Assembly: GCF_001426525.1 (NCBI RefSeq)
Contig: NZ_LMEW01000031.1
Location: forward strand, 371,711-435,710
Reading direction: 5' to 3'
From: Massilia sp. Root133
Lineage (GTDB): Bacteria; Pseudomonadota; Gammaproteobacteria; Burkholderiales; Burkholderiaceae_D
Length of the DNA stretch: 64,000 bases
Shown: one piece after another, positions 51,962 to 61,269 of the stretch
How the letters are laid out: each line of letters begins with the position of its first letter
Numbering within the stretch: position 1 is the first letter of the stretch
The notes under the pieces: generated by a model
The model's database searches: none
Told to the model about the DNA's origin: nothing
Seen by the model: only the letters and a program-made list of their open reading frames with translations
Translations under genes and position numbers: made by a program

Positions 51962-54163
51962 TCAATCCGTGTGATAACCAGGATCGCTACGCAGGGCGAC
52001 GAGATCCGGTTCCGTTTCGATGTACTTGAGTGGGTAACCCAGGTGCAGCGCCCTGGAGATCGCGGCAAGCGCAAGCGAGCGTTTGCCGAGGAGTTCGTAG
52101 GACAGGCCTGCGCGGAATTGGATGTCCGCGCTGTCGGGGGCCAACGCGATGGCGCGAGCGTTAAGCTCGAGAGCGCGAGGCGCATCGCCGGTGCGTGCGG
52201 CGTACAGACCCATGCGCGACACCAGCAGGACGTCGTTCGGTGCACGATCCAGCCGCGGTGCCAGCAACCGAAGCGCTTTGTCGTAGGCCTGGCGGGCTTC
52301 CTGCGTACGGCCGGGAATCCAGAGCAACGTGTCGCCGAGGTTGGCCCAATTGATGTAGGAGCGCGGGTCGCCGTGCGTTGACGAGACCGCGTTCTTGAAC
52401 GCATCGGCTGCGCCGACGTAATCGCCGCGCATGAACAAGACGTTGCCCAAATTGACGTAGAGGTTCGCATACGGGCGCACTTGCAGACCTTGTTGGAGCA
52501 CGCGCGCCGCGTCGTCGAGGCGACCTTGGCGCAACAGCGTCCCTGCCAGGCTGGCATAAGCAGTGGCCGCGTCCGGCTCCAGGGAGATACTGCGCCGGAA
52601 AAGCTGCTCGGCTGCAGCATTGTTGCCCTGCTCATACTCGACACTGCCTAGCTCGTCGATAAAGACCCGCTCGCGCGGAAAACGCCGGATCGCTTCGGCC
52701 AGCACGGTGCGTGCGTCCGGATAACGGCGCGCGCGTCGCAGCGTCTCGGCTTTGATGTACCAGGCAAACTGGTTGGTCGGATCGAGGTGAAGTGCCCGGT
52801 CGCACTCTGCGATTGCTGCGTCGAATTGGCTCTGCCCCTCGCGGACGGCGGCAGTCGCAACATGCGCTAATGCGAGCTGGTCATTCAGATGAAGGGCCTG
52901 TTGCGCGCTGGCGTCGGCTTTTTGCAACCACGTCTCGTCTTCGTGTTCACTGGCATAGCGCCCACTGTAGACCAGCGACATGCCGGCCACCGCTGCCGCG
53001 TTATCCGGTGTGCGAGCAAGGATCCGCTCAAAATGTCGTTGCGCAGTTTCCAAAGCGCCGGGGCGATCGAAAAACTTGAGCGACGCAAGGCCTTGCTGAA
53101 TCTCTACCGCCTCCGAATATGGCGCTAGCGCTTGTTGCGTCGTGGCCGTGAGTTGCGCCAGATTGGGCAAACCCCGCCATAGAAAGATTCCGGCCGTTGC
53201 GACCACGAGCGCGCCCACGGCAAACATGATCGGACGTTTCGGTGGCCGGCGAACCATGGGTTCGTGGAGACCAGAGGGACGCATGGTGCCAGTGTTGCCA
53301 AGCTCGGCCATGCGCCGTAGCGCCTCATGCATGCTATCCAGGCGTTGTTCAGGTTGTCGCGCCGTCATTGCGCGAATAAGCGCGATCATTGGCGCATCCA
53401 GCGTTTCCGGGTAATCCCACCCATCCGACGAGGTCTGGACCAGGGCTGCGGCCAGCGCCAGTCCGTGCAAGGTCGCAAAAGGCCGCTTGCCGCAGACGAG
53501 TTCATAGAGGATGACGCCGAGCGCGTAGACGTCCGCGCGCGTGTCGGGTGTTGCGCCCTGCAGTCGCTCGGGCGCCATGTAGGCGATCGTACCCTGCGGA
53601 TCGGTCTGGCCTGTCGCTGCGACCTCGGCGAGCGAGACAGTCTCGGTGGCGAGTGCGTCCTGGCGCAGCGCGAGGCCGAAGTCGAGGATGCGTACCCGTC
53701 CGTCCTGATCGACCATCAGATTCGACGGCTTGATGTCGCCGTGCACGAGGCCTGACGCGTGGGCATCGCACATGGCTTCCGCCGCTTGGCCCACCCAGTC
53801 CAGAGCGGTCGGAAGTGGTACCGCTTCATCCTGCAAGATCTGCTTCAGCGTGCGGCCACGCACGAGTTCCATGACGATGAACTGGCGGACGCCGTTGTCT
53901 TCGATCGCGTGCACCTGGACGAACGCCGCGTGTCGCAACGAAGCGGCGAGCCGCGCTTCGCGCACGAGGTCGGTACTCTCCGCTACGCCGTGGCGGATGG
54001 TCTTGATCGCGACGCTGCGTTGGAGGCGCGTGTCCCAGGCTTCGTAGACTTCACCGAAGCCGCCCTCGCCGAGACGAGCGCGCAGCTCATAATGTTCAGG
54101 ATAGCCGAGGCCGGTATCGACGTTCGGTACGCCGGTCGCATCAGGAAGAGTGGAAGCCGCCAT
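51962..54163 (-). CDS. Ser/Thr protein kinase with transmembrane helix and TPR domain
   Basis: 733 residues. The kinase domain (about 25-290) has the glycine loop LGEGGFGEVY, lysine K54 in VAIK, the catalytic loop HGDIKPSN with D143 (a non-RD form, glycine replacing the usual arginine), and DFG at 161-163. A single membrane helix follows at about 312-329, then at least eight TPR-like repeats (about 370-700), predicted outside the cytoplasm. Such kinases sense signals through the TPR part. The start at 54163 follows a TATAAT (54191-54196, minus strand). Base composition is lower in GC than in the flanking genes. Confidence 0.88.
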   Translation of the reverse strand: MAASTLPDATGVPNVDTGLGYPEHYELRARLGEGGFGEVYEAWDTRLQRSVAIKTIRHGVAESTDLVREARLAASLRHAAFVQVHAIEDNGVRQFIVMELVRGRTLKQILQDEAVPLPTALDWVGQAAEAMCDAHASGLVHGDIKPSNLMVDQDGRVRILDFGLALRQDALATETVSLAEVAATGQTDPQGTIAYMAPERLQGATPDTRADVYALGVILYELVCGKRPFATLHGLALAAALVQTSSDGWDYPETLDAPMIALIRAMTARQPEQRLDSMHEALRRMAELGNTGTMRPSGLHEPMVRRPPKRPIMFAVGALVVATAGIFLWRGLPNLAQLTATTQQALAPYSEAVEIQQGLASLKFFDRPGALETAQRHFERILARTPDNAAAVAGMSLVYSGRYASEHEDETWLQKADASAQQALHLNDQLALAHVATAAVREGQSQFDAAIAECDRALHLDPTNQFAWYIKAETLRRARRYPDARTVLAEAIRRFPRERVFIDELGSVEYEQGNNAAAEQLFRRSISLEPDAATAYASLAGTLLRQGRLDDAARVLQQGLQVRPYANLYVNLGNVLFMRGDYVGAADAFKNAVSSTHGDPRSYINWANLGDTLLWIPGRTQEARQAYDKALRLLAPRLDRAPNDVLLVSRMGLYAARTGDAPRALELNARAIALAPDSADIQFRAGLSYELLGKRSLALAAISRALHLGYPLKYIETEPDLVALRSDPGYHTD

Positions 54164-54348
54164 GACCGCAAAAATGTGATGTGTGGCAACATTATAGCGG
54201 AAGGCAACTACATGGAAGCGATTTCGGGATTGCTTCGACAACTATTTTACGGGCCGTAGGTTCGATGTGTCCGTGGCCTGCAAGTGGCTGCAGGTTGCAG
54301 CGGCAGGCAAGTGCCGCTGAGCCGAAGACAAACGGTATCGCCTGGAGA

Positions 54349-54582
54349 TCAGGAATCGGTATCTTGCGGTGCCGCGTCGTCGCGTTCAGGTTCGGCGGCG
54401 GTACAGTCGACAGTCACCAATGACTGGGGCGCTACCACCGGCGGCCGGGTGCCGACCTGCATCTCCGGCAGGGCCGAAGCCGTACCGCTGGCACTCAGGC
54501 CAAGCAGACCGGCGATCAACGCCAGGTAAGCGCCCCAGTTTTTCGCTGTGGACGATGTATCGGCTTCTTCGTTCGGCGTAGT
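54349..54582 (-). pseudogene. Degenerate tandem copy of the small exported protein, without start codon
   Basis: The minus-strand frame continues in phase after the stop of the gene at 54583 and reads KNWGAYLALIAGLLGLSASG, then TASALPEMQVGTR, closely matching the neighbour's segments up to ALPEVDVGSR. No ATG, GTG or TTG lies between the preceding stop and the signal-like segment. The sequence ACATCGTCC near 54555 could be a former ATG with one inserted base. It is therefore a decayed duplicate, or is translated by read-through or a rare start codon. Confidence 0.6.
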
Positions 54583-54801
54583 TCAGTTGGAGGCCGATGC
54601 CGCATCCTCGTCGTCGGCGGTCGTGTCGCTATCTTCAGCAACCGCTGCGTCGGCCGACTCTACGGGTTCGGTCTGCGTGGTGATAGTCAGGCGGGACCCG
54701 ACGTCCACTTCCGGCAACGCCAGGGCTGCACCGCTCGCACACATCCCCAGCAGACCAGCGATCAGCGCCAACCCGGCACCGAATTTCTTGTTTTGGACCA
54801 T
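54583..54801 (-). CDS. Small exported protein of unknown function
   Basis: 72 residues from the ATG at 54801, which has AAGGA at proper distance; an ATG at 54807 is too close to it. A signal peptide ends near GAALA (about residue 24), and the mature part is acidic and rich in Asp, Glu, Thr and Ala (SDTTADDEDAASASN). I know no family. It lies upstream of the kinase gene on the same strand, and its degenerate copy lies between them. Confidence 0.6.
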   Translation of the reverse strand: MVQNKKFGAGLALIAGLLGMCASGAALALPEVDVGSRLTITTQTEPVESADAAVAEDSDTTADDEDAASASN

Positions 54802-54916
54802 TTGCATTCCTTTTATCAAGTTGTACATGTCGTCATGGCATCTACACATTGAGTTGCCATCAGGAAATTGTATAACAGATAATGAACGAAATGATGTAGC
54901 GATTTTTTCGACACGC

Positions 54917-56785
54917 TCACCCCCGCGGCGCCCGCTCCGGCGCTACAAACGCCAGCGCCTCCTCGAACGAGCGCAACACGATATCGACATGTTCCTCGAC
55001 CGCCGGCTGCGGCACGGTCGACTGGTCGAACGGCAGCTTGACGGTGGCGAGCAGCGCATCCGGCAGATGGGTGCGCAATTCCGTGACGGCGTTCAGCCAG
55101 TCCCCGAGCCGGTCTTCCACGGGGTAGGGCAGGATCACGGTGGAGATAAGCTCCGCCTTTTCCGGACCGGGCCGGTCGGCCGAGCCCAGCAGGGTGCTGC
55201 GCGCGTCGATGTTCGCGTCGCGCAGCGCCGACACGAGCAGCTCGGCGAGCAGCTCATCCCGTTCCACCGCGAGGGCGGCGCACAGCACGACGGAGTGCGC
55301 GGGCACGTCCAGCGAGCCCTGCCAGCGGCCCTGGCGGGTCTCGCGCATCTGGCGCAGGTAGGCGCCCAGGTTGGCGTCGAGCAGCGAGACGTCGCGGCGG
55401 CGCCGCGTGCGCGCGGGCGTGCGGCCTTCCGGGTTCAGGGTCGCCGCCACGCGGCCCATGGCGGCGCGCATGGTTTCCATCTGGCCCGCGTCGATGCGGC
55501 CCGCGCGCATGTCGGCGCCGGCCAGGGCGAGGCCCGGCAACAGCACCTTGTCGCAATAGCGCGCGAAGCTGGCGCGGCGCAGGTAGGCGTGGGCGTCGCG
55601 CACGATCGTGTCGCTGTCGGCCGTCAGCAGGCGCTGGTACAGGCGCTGGGCGCCCGAGACGTTGGGGGCGTCGCCCAGCAGGATCGTCACCGGTTCCAGC
55701 CCGCGCACGTGGCGGCCGGCCACGACGAAGCACAGGGTCAGCGGCGTCGACAGCAACAGGCCCACCGGCCCCCACATCGCGCCCCAGAACACGGCCGAGA
55801 CGATCACGGCGAGCGGCGACAGGCCCGAGCTGTGGCCGTAGACCTTCGGTTCGACGACGTTCGCGACGAACAGTTCCAGCGCGACGAACAGGGCGATGCA
55901 GGACAGGGCCAGCTGCCAGCCGGGGTCGATGGCGGCGACGAATACGGCGATGACGGCGCCAGCCGCCATCACGCCGATGTAGGGCACGAAGCGCAGCATG
56001 CCGGACAGGGCGCCCCACAGGCCCGCGTGCGGTACGCCGGCGAGCCACAGCAAGAGGCCGATCAGGGTGCCGAACGTCAGGTTGACGATGAACTGAGACA
56101 GGAAGAAGCGCGACACGCCCTGGGCCGCGTCGCCCAGGGTGCGGATCGTGCGGTTGATTTCCGTCTGGCCGGCGAGCCGGATCAGGCGGTCGCGCAGCGA
56201 TTCGTGTTCGAGCGAGATGAAGACGAGCAGTACGAGCACGAGCCCCGCCTCGCCCAACGGACCGAAGGCCATTGCGAACAGGCGTGTGAGCGAGTCGCGC
56301 GTCGTCAGGCGCGGCTGGCGGATCTCGACGGGCAGCGGCTGCGTGGGGCTGACGGTCACGGTGCTCATGCCGCGCCGGCTGCTGACGGTGCCGCTCTGCT
56401 GCGCCTGCGGCTGCACGGCGCTGATCTCGGCCTCGATGCGGGCGAACGGCCGCTCGGTCATCTCGCGCACGGCCGCGACCTTGGTGCGGATCGCGGCGCG
56501 GTATTTCGGCAGGTCGCCCGTCACGGCGACGAGCTGGAACGCGAGGACGATGCCCAGGCCGACCACGCACGTGCCCACCATCAGCACGGACAGCATCGTC
56601 GCCGGCACCTGGCCCAGGCCGATGCGCCGCAGCGTGCGGATCAGCGGGGCGATCACGAGGCTGAGGATGACCGCCAGCGCGAGCGGTTCGAGGACGTCGC
56701 GCCCGAAATACAGCAGACCGAGCACGCAGCAGGCGGTGACGATCGCGCTGGAAGTCAGGTGCTTGAACAGAGTGGATTCGCGCAT
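54917..56785 (-). CDS. AI-2E family transporter
   Basis: 622 residues from the ATG at 56785. The PerM/AI-2E membrane domain (about 10-360) has seven to eight helices, with FFLSQFIVNLTFGTLIGL and PLTLCFVVAGRHV as typical features. A long C-terminal cytoplasmic region of about 250 residues follows, with no recognised domain; the basic family has around 350 residues. Members export signalling or stress compounds, with the substrate seldom known. A palindrome lies 78 bases upstream. Confidence 0.82.
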   Translation of the reverse strand: MRESTLFKHLTSSAIVTACCVLGLLYFGRDVLEPLALAVILSLVIAPLIRTLRRIGLGQVPATMLSVLMVGTCVVGLGIVLAFQLVAVTGDLPKYRAAIRTKVAAVREMTERPFARIEAEISAVQPQAQQSGTVSSRRGMSTVTVSPTQPLPVEIRQPRLTTRDSLTRLFAMAFGPLGEAGLVLVLLVFISLEHESLRDRLIRLAGQTEINRTIRTLGDAAQGVSRFFLSQFIVNLTFGTLIGLLLWLAGVPHAGLWGALSGMLRFVPYIGVMAAGAVIAVFVAAIDPGWQLALSCIALFVALELFVANVVEPKVYGHSSGLSPLAVIVSAVFWGAMWGPVGLLLSTPLTLCFVVAGRHVRGLEPVTILLGDAPNVSGAQRLYQRLLTADSDTIVRDAHAYLRRASFARYCDKVLLPGLALAGADMRAGRIDAGQMETMRAAMGRVAATLNPEGRTPARTRRRRDVSLLDANLGAYLRQMRETRQGRWQGSLDVPAHSVVLCAALAVERDELLAELLVSALRDANIDARSTLLGSADRPGPEKAELISTVILPYPVEDRLGDWLNAVTELRTHLPDALLATVKLPFDQSTVPQPAVEEHVDIVLRSFEEALAFVAPERAPRG

Positions 56786-56862
56786 TCGCGGCCGCAAGCG
56801 GGGATGGCGGCCATCCCGTAGAGATAAAACCGCCAATGTAGCAAAAAATGTGGCCGGCAATC

Positions 56863-56882
56863 AAATTTCTATGCAGAAATTT
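56863..56882. promoter_or_regulatory. Perfect 8-4-8 palindrome between AI-2E and metI genes
   Basis: AAATTTCT (56863-56870) and AGAAATTT (56875-56882) are exact inverted repeats. The AT-rich composition and the position, upstream of the AI-2E gene and just after the metI stop, allow either an operator or a weak terminator. Confidence 0.4.
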
Positions 56883-56904
56883 CCATTTATCGTAAGAGGT
56901 GGGG

Positions 56905-57591
56905 TCAATCTGTCCTCGCGTAGCCCGGCTGGCGCTTGTCCAGCCGCCGCGCGAAGCGGTCGCCCGTGAGTTGGATGACCTGCACGAGCGCGACCAGCAC
57001 GACGACGGTGAACACCATGATGTCCGTCTCGAAGCGGTAGTAGCCGTAGCGGATGGCGAGGTCGCCGATGCCGCCGCCGCCCACGACGCCGGCCGCCGCG
57101 GCGTACGAGAGAAAACCGATCGCGAGGGCAGTCAGCGCCAGCACGAGGCCGGAGCGGGCTTCGACGAGCAGCACGCGGGTGACGATCTGCAGCTCGGACG
57201 CGCCCATTGCCTGCGCCGCCTCGATCAAGCCGCGCGGCACGTCGCGCAGGGTCTGTTCGACGAGGCGCGCGAAATACGGGACGGCGGCGATCGACAGCGG
57301 CACGGCGGCCGCGAGCGGCCCGATCGAGCTGCCGGCGATCAGCCGGGTGAGCGGCACGAGCGCGACGAGCAGGATGATGAACGGGAACGAGCGGATCGTG
57401 TTCACGGTCCACCCGAGCAGGAGCGCGAGCGGACGGTTGCGCAGCGACTGGCCGGCGCCGACGACGAACAGGACGACGCCGAGCGGGCCGCCGAACAGCA
57501 CGGCGGCGCACACGCCGATACCGAGCATGGCCAGGGTCTGGCCCAGCGCGACGGCCAGGTCGGGCAACAGGTCGATGAGACTCTCAAGCAT
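56905..57591 (-). CDS. metI: MetI-type ABC transporter permease
   Basis: 228 residues, five predicted membrane helices. The EAA loop of the binding-protein-dependent permeases is GLIEAAQAMGASELQIVTRVLL, with a second signature in IRSFPFIILLVALVP. It forms the membrane channel of a methionine-type importer. The ATG at 57591 lies inside the 3' end of the metN-like gene (eight-base overlap), so the two are coupled. No gene for the substrate-binding protein MetQ is next to them. Confidence 0.88.
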   Translation of the reverse strand: MLESLIDLLPDLAVALGQTLAMLGIGVCAAVLFGGPLGVVLFVVGAGQSLRNRPLALLLGWTVNTIRSFPFIILLVALVPLTRLIAGSSIGPLAAAVPLSIAAVPYFARLVEQTLRDVPRGLIEAAQAMGASELQIVTRVLLVEARSGLVLALTALAIGFLSYAAAAGVVGGGGIGDLAIRYGYYRFETDIMVFTVVVLVALVQVIQLTGDRFARRLDKRQPGYARTD

Positions 57592-58357
57592 GCAGGACTC
57601 CTGGATGGAACAGCGCACCGGCTTCGGTGGCGTGGAACGCGAGTTCGCGGCCGAGGGGCGTGATGCGCGGAGCCGTCGTGTCGGTGGGGGCGAACGTTTC
57701 CGCGACGACGCCGTGTTCGATCACCGCCACGCGGTTGCACAGCGCCGCCAGGGCGGGCAGTTCGTGGCTGACGATGACGATCGTGACGCCGAGATCCGCA
57801 CTCACGGTGCGCAGGGTGGCGAGCAGGGCCCGCGTCGCTTCCGCATCGAGTGCGGACGTCGGCTCGTCGCACAGCAGGACCTCGGGCTGGCTTGCGATCG
57901 CCCGGGCGATGGCCGCGCGCTGTTTCTGACTGCCGGACAGGCGTGCCGGATACTCGTCCGCCCGCGCCGCCAGGCCGACGAGCTCCAGGCACGCCTGCAC
58001 GCGCCGGCGCAGGCGCGGAGGATTCAGCATGCCGTGCAGGCGCAGCGGGAACGCGACGTTGTCGAACACGGTCAGGTTCTGCAGCAGGTTGTCGTGCTGG
58101 AAGGTCATGCCGATGTTCTGGCGCGCGGCGCGCAGGTCGCGTTTCGACAGCCGCGTCAGGTCGCGGCCCGCGACGACGACGGCGCCGCTGTCCGGCCTCT
58201 CCAGCAGGTTGATCGTGCGGAGGAGGGTCGACTTGCCGGCGCCGCTCCGGCCGGCGATGCCGAAGATGTCGCCGCGCGCCACGTGCAGCGATACGTCGCG
58301 CAGCACGGGGTCGGCACCGAAGGATTTGCGCACGCGGTCGAGACGGATGATGCTCAT
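57584..58357 (-). CDS. metN: MetN-type ABC transporter ATP-binding protein
   Basis: 257 residues. Walker A GRSGAGKST (about 36-44), signature LSGSQKQR and Walker B VLLCDEPTSALD are intact. Typical MetN proteins have about 340 residues with a C-terminal regulatory domain that binds methionine; this one lacks it, so inhibition by internal methionine is probably absent. The transporter may carry another sulfur compound. It lies ten bases after the dehydrogenase-like gene. Confidence 0.85.
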   Translation of the reverse strand: MSIIRLDRVRKSFGADPVLRDVSLHVARGDIFGIAGRSGAGKSTLLRTINLLERPDSGAVVVAGRDLTRLSKRDLRAARQNIGMTFQHDNLLQNLTVFDNVAFPLRLHGMLNPPRLRRRVQACLELVGLAARADEYPARLSGSQKQRAAIARAIASQPEVLLCDEPTSALDAEATRALLATLRTVSADLGVTIVIVSHELPALAALCNRVAVIEHGVVAETFAPTDTTAPRITPLGRELAFHATEAGALFHPGVLHA

Positions 58358-58367
58358 GGCGGCCCCG

Positions 58368-59348
58368 TCACGCGTATGCGGCCGGTGCGCGCAGCGTGCC
58401 GCCGAGGGTGTGGCGGCCGATCCCGATCGCGGCCTTGTGCGCGACGACCTTCGCCTCCGCGGCCGCCAGCGCGACCTCGCGCCGTTCGCGTCCCGTCAGA
58501 TGGTGGCCGCGCGCGAACGCGTCGTCCAGCGCCGCGGCGGCGCCTTCGACCAGCACCTGCGCGGGCCGCATGAGCACCTGGAACCACGGCTGCGCCTCGC
58601 CGCGCGCCGCCTCCAGCGCGCCCTCGGCGAGGCCGACGTACACGTTCGCGACGATCATCTGCGCCACCTGCGCGCGCAAGGCCGCCCGCGGCGTGGCTGC
58701 GCGGGCGGCCGGCTGCAGCACGTCGTCTTCCGTCAGCTGCACGCCGGTGAACGTCACGGTGCCGCTGGCGGCCTGGCGCAGGCCGAACGCGTTCCAGTCG
58801 GCGTGGACGGCGACGCCATCCCGCTGCGTGGGCAGCACGGCGACCAGCGTGCCGTGCGCGAGCGGGTCCCAGGCGCACACGGTGAGCCGGTCCGACCCGA
58901 CCGAACTTGATGCACAAGCCTTGGCGCCGTCCAGCACGTAGCCGCCCGCGGTCGGCCGGGCGACGAGCCGTTGGTCCAGCGGGTTCATGGTCTCGCCCCA
59001 GAACACGTCGTGCTCGATGGTCTCGAACAGCAGGCGGCGCTGCTGGCGCGCGTTGCCCGTCAGGCGGATGCCGGCGACCTGGAGGTGGTGGAGGCCGAGC
59101 CGGTGGGCGAGGGCGCCGTCGGCACGTGCGACGATGCGCACGACGTCGCCGATCGTCTTCCAGCTCGCCCCGAGGCCGCCGTATTCGCGCGGCACCGGGA
59201 GGGCGAGCAGGCCGGAAGCGCGGAGCCACTGCCGCCCGCGCGCCGCCAGGTCGTGGGCGGCGGCAATGGGGTCATACGGGTCGGGGGCCGGGGCCGGGTG
59301 GGCGTAGCCGTCCGACGAAGCGGGAACCGGGTGTAGTGCCAGATGCAT
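58368..59348 (-). CDS. Acyl-CoA dehydrogenase-like (SfnB/DszC type) protein, short at the C-terminus
   Basis: 326 residues. The N-terminal helices and middle beta domain resemble flavin-dependent monooxygenases of the SfnB/DszC type: VPREYGGLGASWKTIGDVVRI, DGALAHRLGLHH, and FWGETMNPLD at the flavin contact. Relatives have about 400 residues; here the sequence ends at HTLGGTLRAPAAYA, about 70 residues early, where the final helices and the substrate-closing arginine would be. It may be a truncated, possibly inactive gene. With metNI it would fit uptake and use of an organosulfur compound. Confidence 0.7.
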   Translation of the reverse strand: MHLALHPVPASSDGYAHPAPAPDPYDPIAAAHDLAARGRQWLRASGLLALPVPREYGGLGASWKTIGDVVRIVARADGALAHRLGLHHLQVAGIRLTGNARQQRRLLFETIEHDVFWGETMNPLDQRLVARPTAGGYVLDGAKACASSSVGSDRLTVCAWDPLAHGTLVAVLPTQRDGVAVHADWNAFGLRQAASGTVTFTGVQLTEDDVLQPAARAATPRAALRAQVAQMIVANVYVGLAEGALEAARGEAQPWFQVLMRPAQVLVEGAAAALDDAFARGHHLTGRERREVALAAAEAKVVAHKAAIGIGRHTLGGTLRAPAAYA

Positions 59349-59475
59349 GGTCGATATCCTTCAGCAGAGTCGGCCCAGTATGGCAAACGGGGGACTCCAC
59401 GTGAACGAAGATATTCGCCGTTCGATATGTGACGAACGTTAAAACGAAAAGCGACTATGTATCCGGGTGATGCCG

Positions 59476-60102
59476 TCAGCGCGACACGATCAGCCGCAGG
59501 CCGAGGGCGATGAAGATGGTGCCGGCGATACGGTCGAGCCATTGCCCGGCCTTGGGACGGCGCGCCAGCCACTGGCCGATGGCACCGGAAAAGAAGCCGA
59601 GCAGGCCGAACAGGACGATGGCCTGCAAGGTGAACGTGAGGCCCAGCAGCGCCGTCTGCAGGTTGGCGTCGCCGCGCTGCGCGACGACGAACTGGGGCAG
59701 GAACGACAGGAAGAACAGGGCCACCTTCGGATTGATGGCGTTCGCGACGAGGCCTTTGAAGAACAGCGTGCGGGCCGGGTCGGCGGCGGCATGCGCCGTG
59801 TCGACGCGGGCGCCGCCGCGGCTGCGGATCGCGTGCCAGCCCATCCAGGCGAGATACAGGCCGCCGCACACCTTGAGCGTCGTGAACGCGAGCGGCGACG
59901 CGGCGATGAGGGCGGACACGCCCACGACGGCCAGCAGCGTGTGCGACAGGCACCCGAACGCGCACCCGAGCCCGAACGCGATGCCCCGCACCCGGCCCTT
60001 GGCGACGCCCACGCTCAATACCATCATGTTGTCCGGTCCCGGCGACAGGGTCAGCAGGATGGCGGCGGCGAGGAAGGCGAAGAACTGGTCGGGTGTCAGC
60101 AT
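59476..60102 (-). CDS. LysE family amino-acid exporter
   Basis: 208 residues, about six membrane helices. The start MLTPDQFFAFLAAAILLTLSPGPDNMMVLS is the typical RhtB/LysE opening with the conserved PGP motif, and the pattern GLVANAINPKVALFFLSFLPQ is a further family signature. It exports amino acids or analogues across the inner membrane. The ATG at 60102 was preferred over one five codons upstream because of that motif. The divergent metallophosphoesterase begins 67 bases away. Confidence 0.9.
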   Translation of the reverse strand: MLTPDQFFAFLAAAILLTLSPGPDNMMVLSVGVAKGRVRGIAFGLGCAFGCLSHTLLAVVGVSALIAASPLAFTTLKVCGGLYLAWMGWHAIRSRGGARVDTAHAAADPARTLFFKGLVANAINPKVALFFLSFLPQFVVAQRGDANLQTALLGLTFTLQAIVLFGLLGFFSGAIGQWLARRPKAGQWLDRIAGTIFIALGLRLIVSR

Positions 60103-60168
60103 GGTAGCCCTGGGCAAAGTGGCAATGTTACCTCACCGGGGGCGCAGTTGGTGTAAAGTGCGGGTCCT

Positions 60169-61014
60169 ATGTCCAGTCACAAGCATGAGCAACCCTTGCG
60201 CAATGCGTTCGAACGCGTCCTGAATGCCGCCCTGCTGAAGGGCTTCGTGGCCGGGTTGAGCTACCGGCTCGGCGGCCTGGGCAAAGTGCGGGTGACGCGC
60301 CAGGAGGTGGAGCTGGACCCCGGACGCCGGCTGGCGCAGCCGCTGCGCATCGGTTTCGCGTCCGATTTCCATGCCGGCCCCACCACCCATCCCGCCATAT
60401 TCGGCGACCTGCTGGCGGCGATCCGCGCGGAAGCGCCGGACGTGATGCTGCTGGGCGGCGACTACGTGTGTTTCGATGCGGAGAACGTGACCGTCCTGGC
60501 GGACTTCATCGCGGGCGCACGGGCCCCGCTGGGCACCTATGCCGTCATCGGCAACCACGACACCTGGAACGGACGCACCGTGATCGAGGACGCGCTGCGC
60601 GCCGGCGGCGCCGAGGTGCTCGTGAACCGCAACGTCGCGCTGCCCGCGCCGTTCGGCGACGTCAGCGTGTGCGGCATCGACGATCCGTGGACCGGGGCGC
60701 CGTCGGCCAACGCCACGTTCGCCGGCGCGGGCGCCGTCCGGATCTACCTGACGCATTCCCCCGACGGGCTGTACCGCCTGGAGCGCCAGCGTTTCGACGT
60801 CGCCTTCGCCGGCCATACCCATGGCGGCCAGATCGCGCTCCCGGATGGTGCGCCGCTGTTCCATCCCAGCGGCCCGTGCTCGCGCGATTTCTGCTACGGC
60901 CGCTACGACGTGTCCGGCAACGGCCCCCTCATCGTCAGCCGCGGCGTCGGCTGTTCCGGCATCCCGCTGCGGCTGAACGCCGATCCGGAACTCCTCATTT
61001 GCACGCTGCGCTAA
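60169..61014 (+). CDS. Metallophosphoesterase (YkuE/YaeI type)
   Basis: 281 residues. The dimetal motifs are all present: FASDFHAG (about 65-72), LLGGDYV, GNHDTWNG, LTHSPDG and FAGHTHGGQ. The group with 'THGGQIALP' includes the membrane-associated UDP-diacylglucosamine-type and lipid-head phosphoesterases YkuE and YaeI. No clear membrane anchor is seen, but a hydrophobic stretch near residues 17-32 may attach it. The substrate is unknown. Confidence 0.88.
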   Translation: MSSHKHEQPLRNAFERVLNAALLKGFVAGLSYRLGGLGKVRVTRQEVELDPGRRLAQPLRIGFASDFHAGPTTHPAIFGDLLAAIRAEAPDVMLLGGDYVCFDAENVTVLADFIAGARAPLGTYAVIGNHDTWNGRTVIEDALRAGGAEVLVNRNVALPAPFGDVSVCGIDDPWTGAPSANATFAGAGAVRIYLTHSPDGLYRLERQRFDVAFAGHTHGGQIALPDGAPLFHPSGPCSRDFCYGRYDVSGNGPLIVSRGVGCSGIPLRLNADPELLICTLR

Positions 61015-61269
61015 GCGTTTGTGGCCGGTTTTTGCGGTTTCCCAGCTTCTACACCTTGAAATATTGAGTATTTCCTTTGATTCTGGATAACAGAATGGAG
61101 ATAATGTGACGCCGCCAGGCTGGCGACCGGCATTGTTCTTGCATGTCAGTCCAGGCGGTCCGTGCCCAGGAGGAGACCCCCTTCGGCGGATGTATGTGCA
61201 GGTTACCGCCTGCCCGCCGCACATAACAATCAGGGACCGGGATTTATCTACTATCGATTGGAGAAAGCA

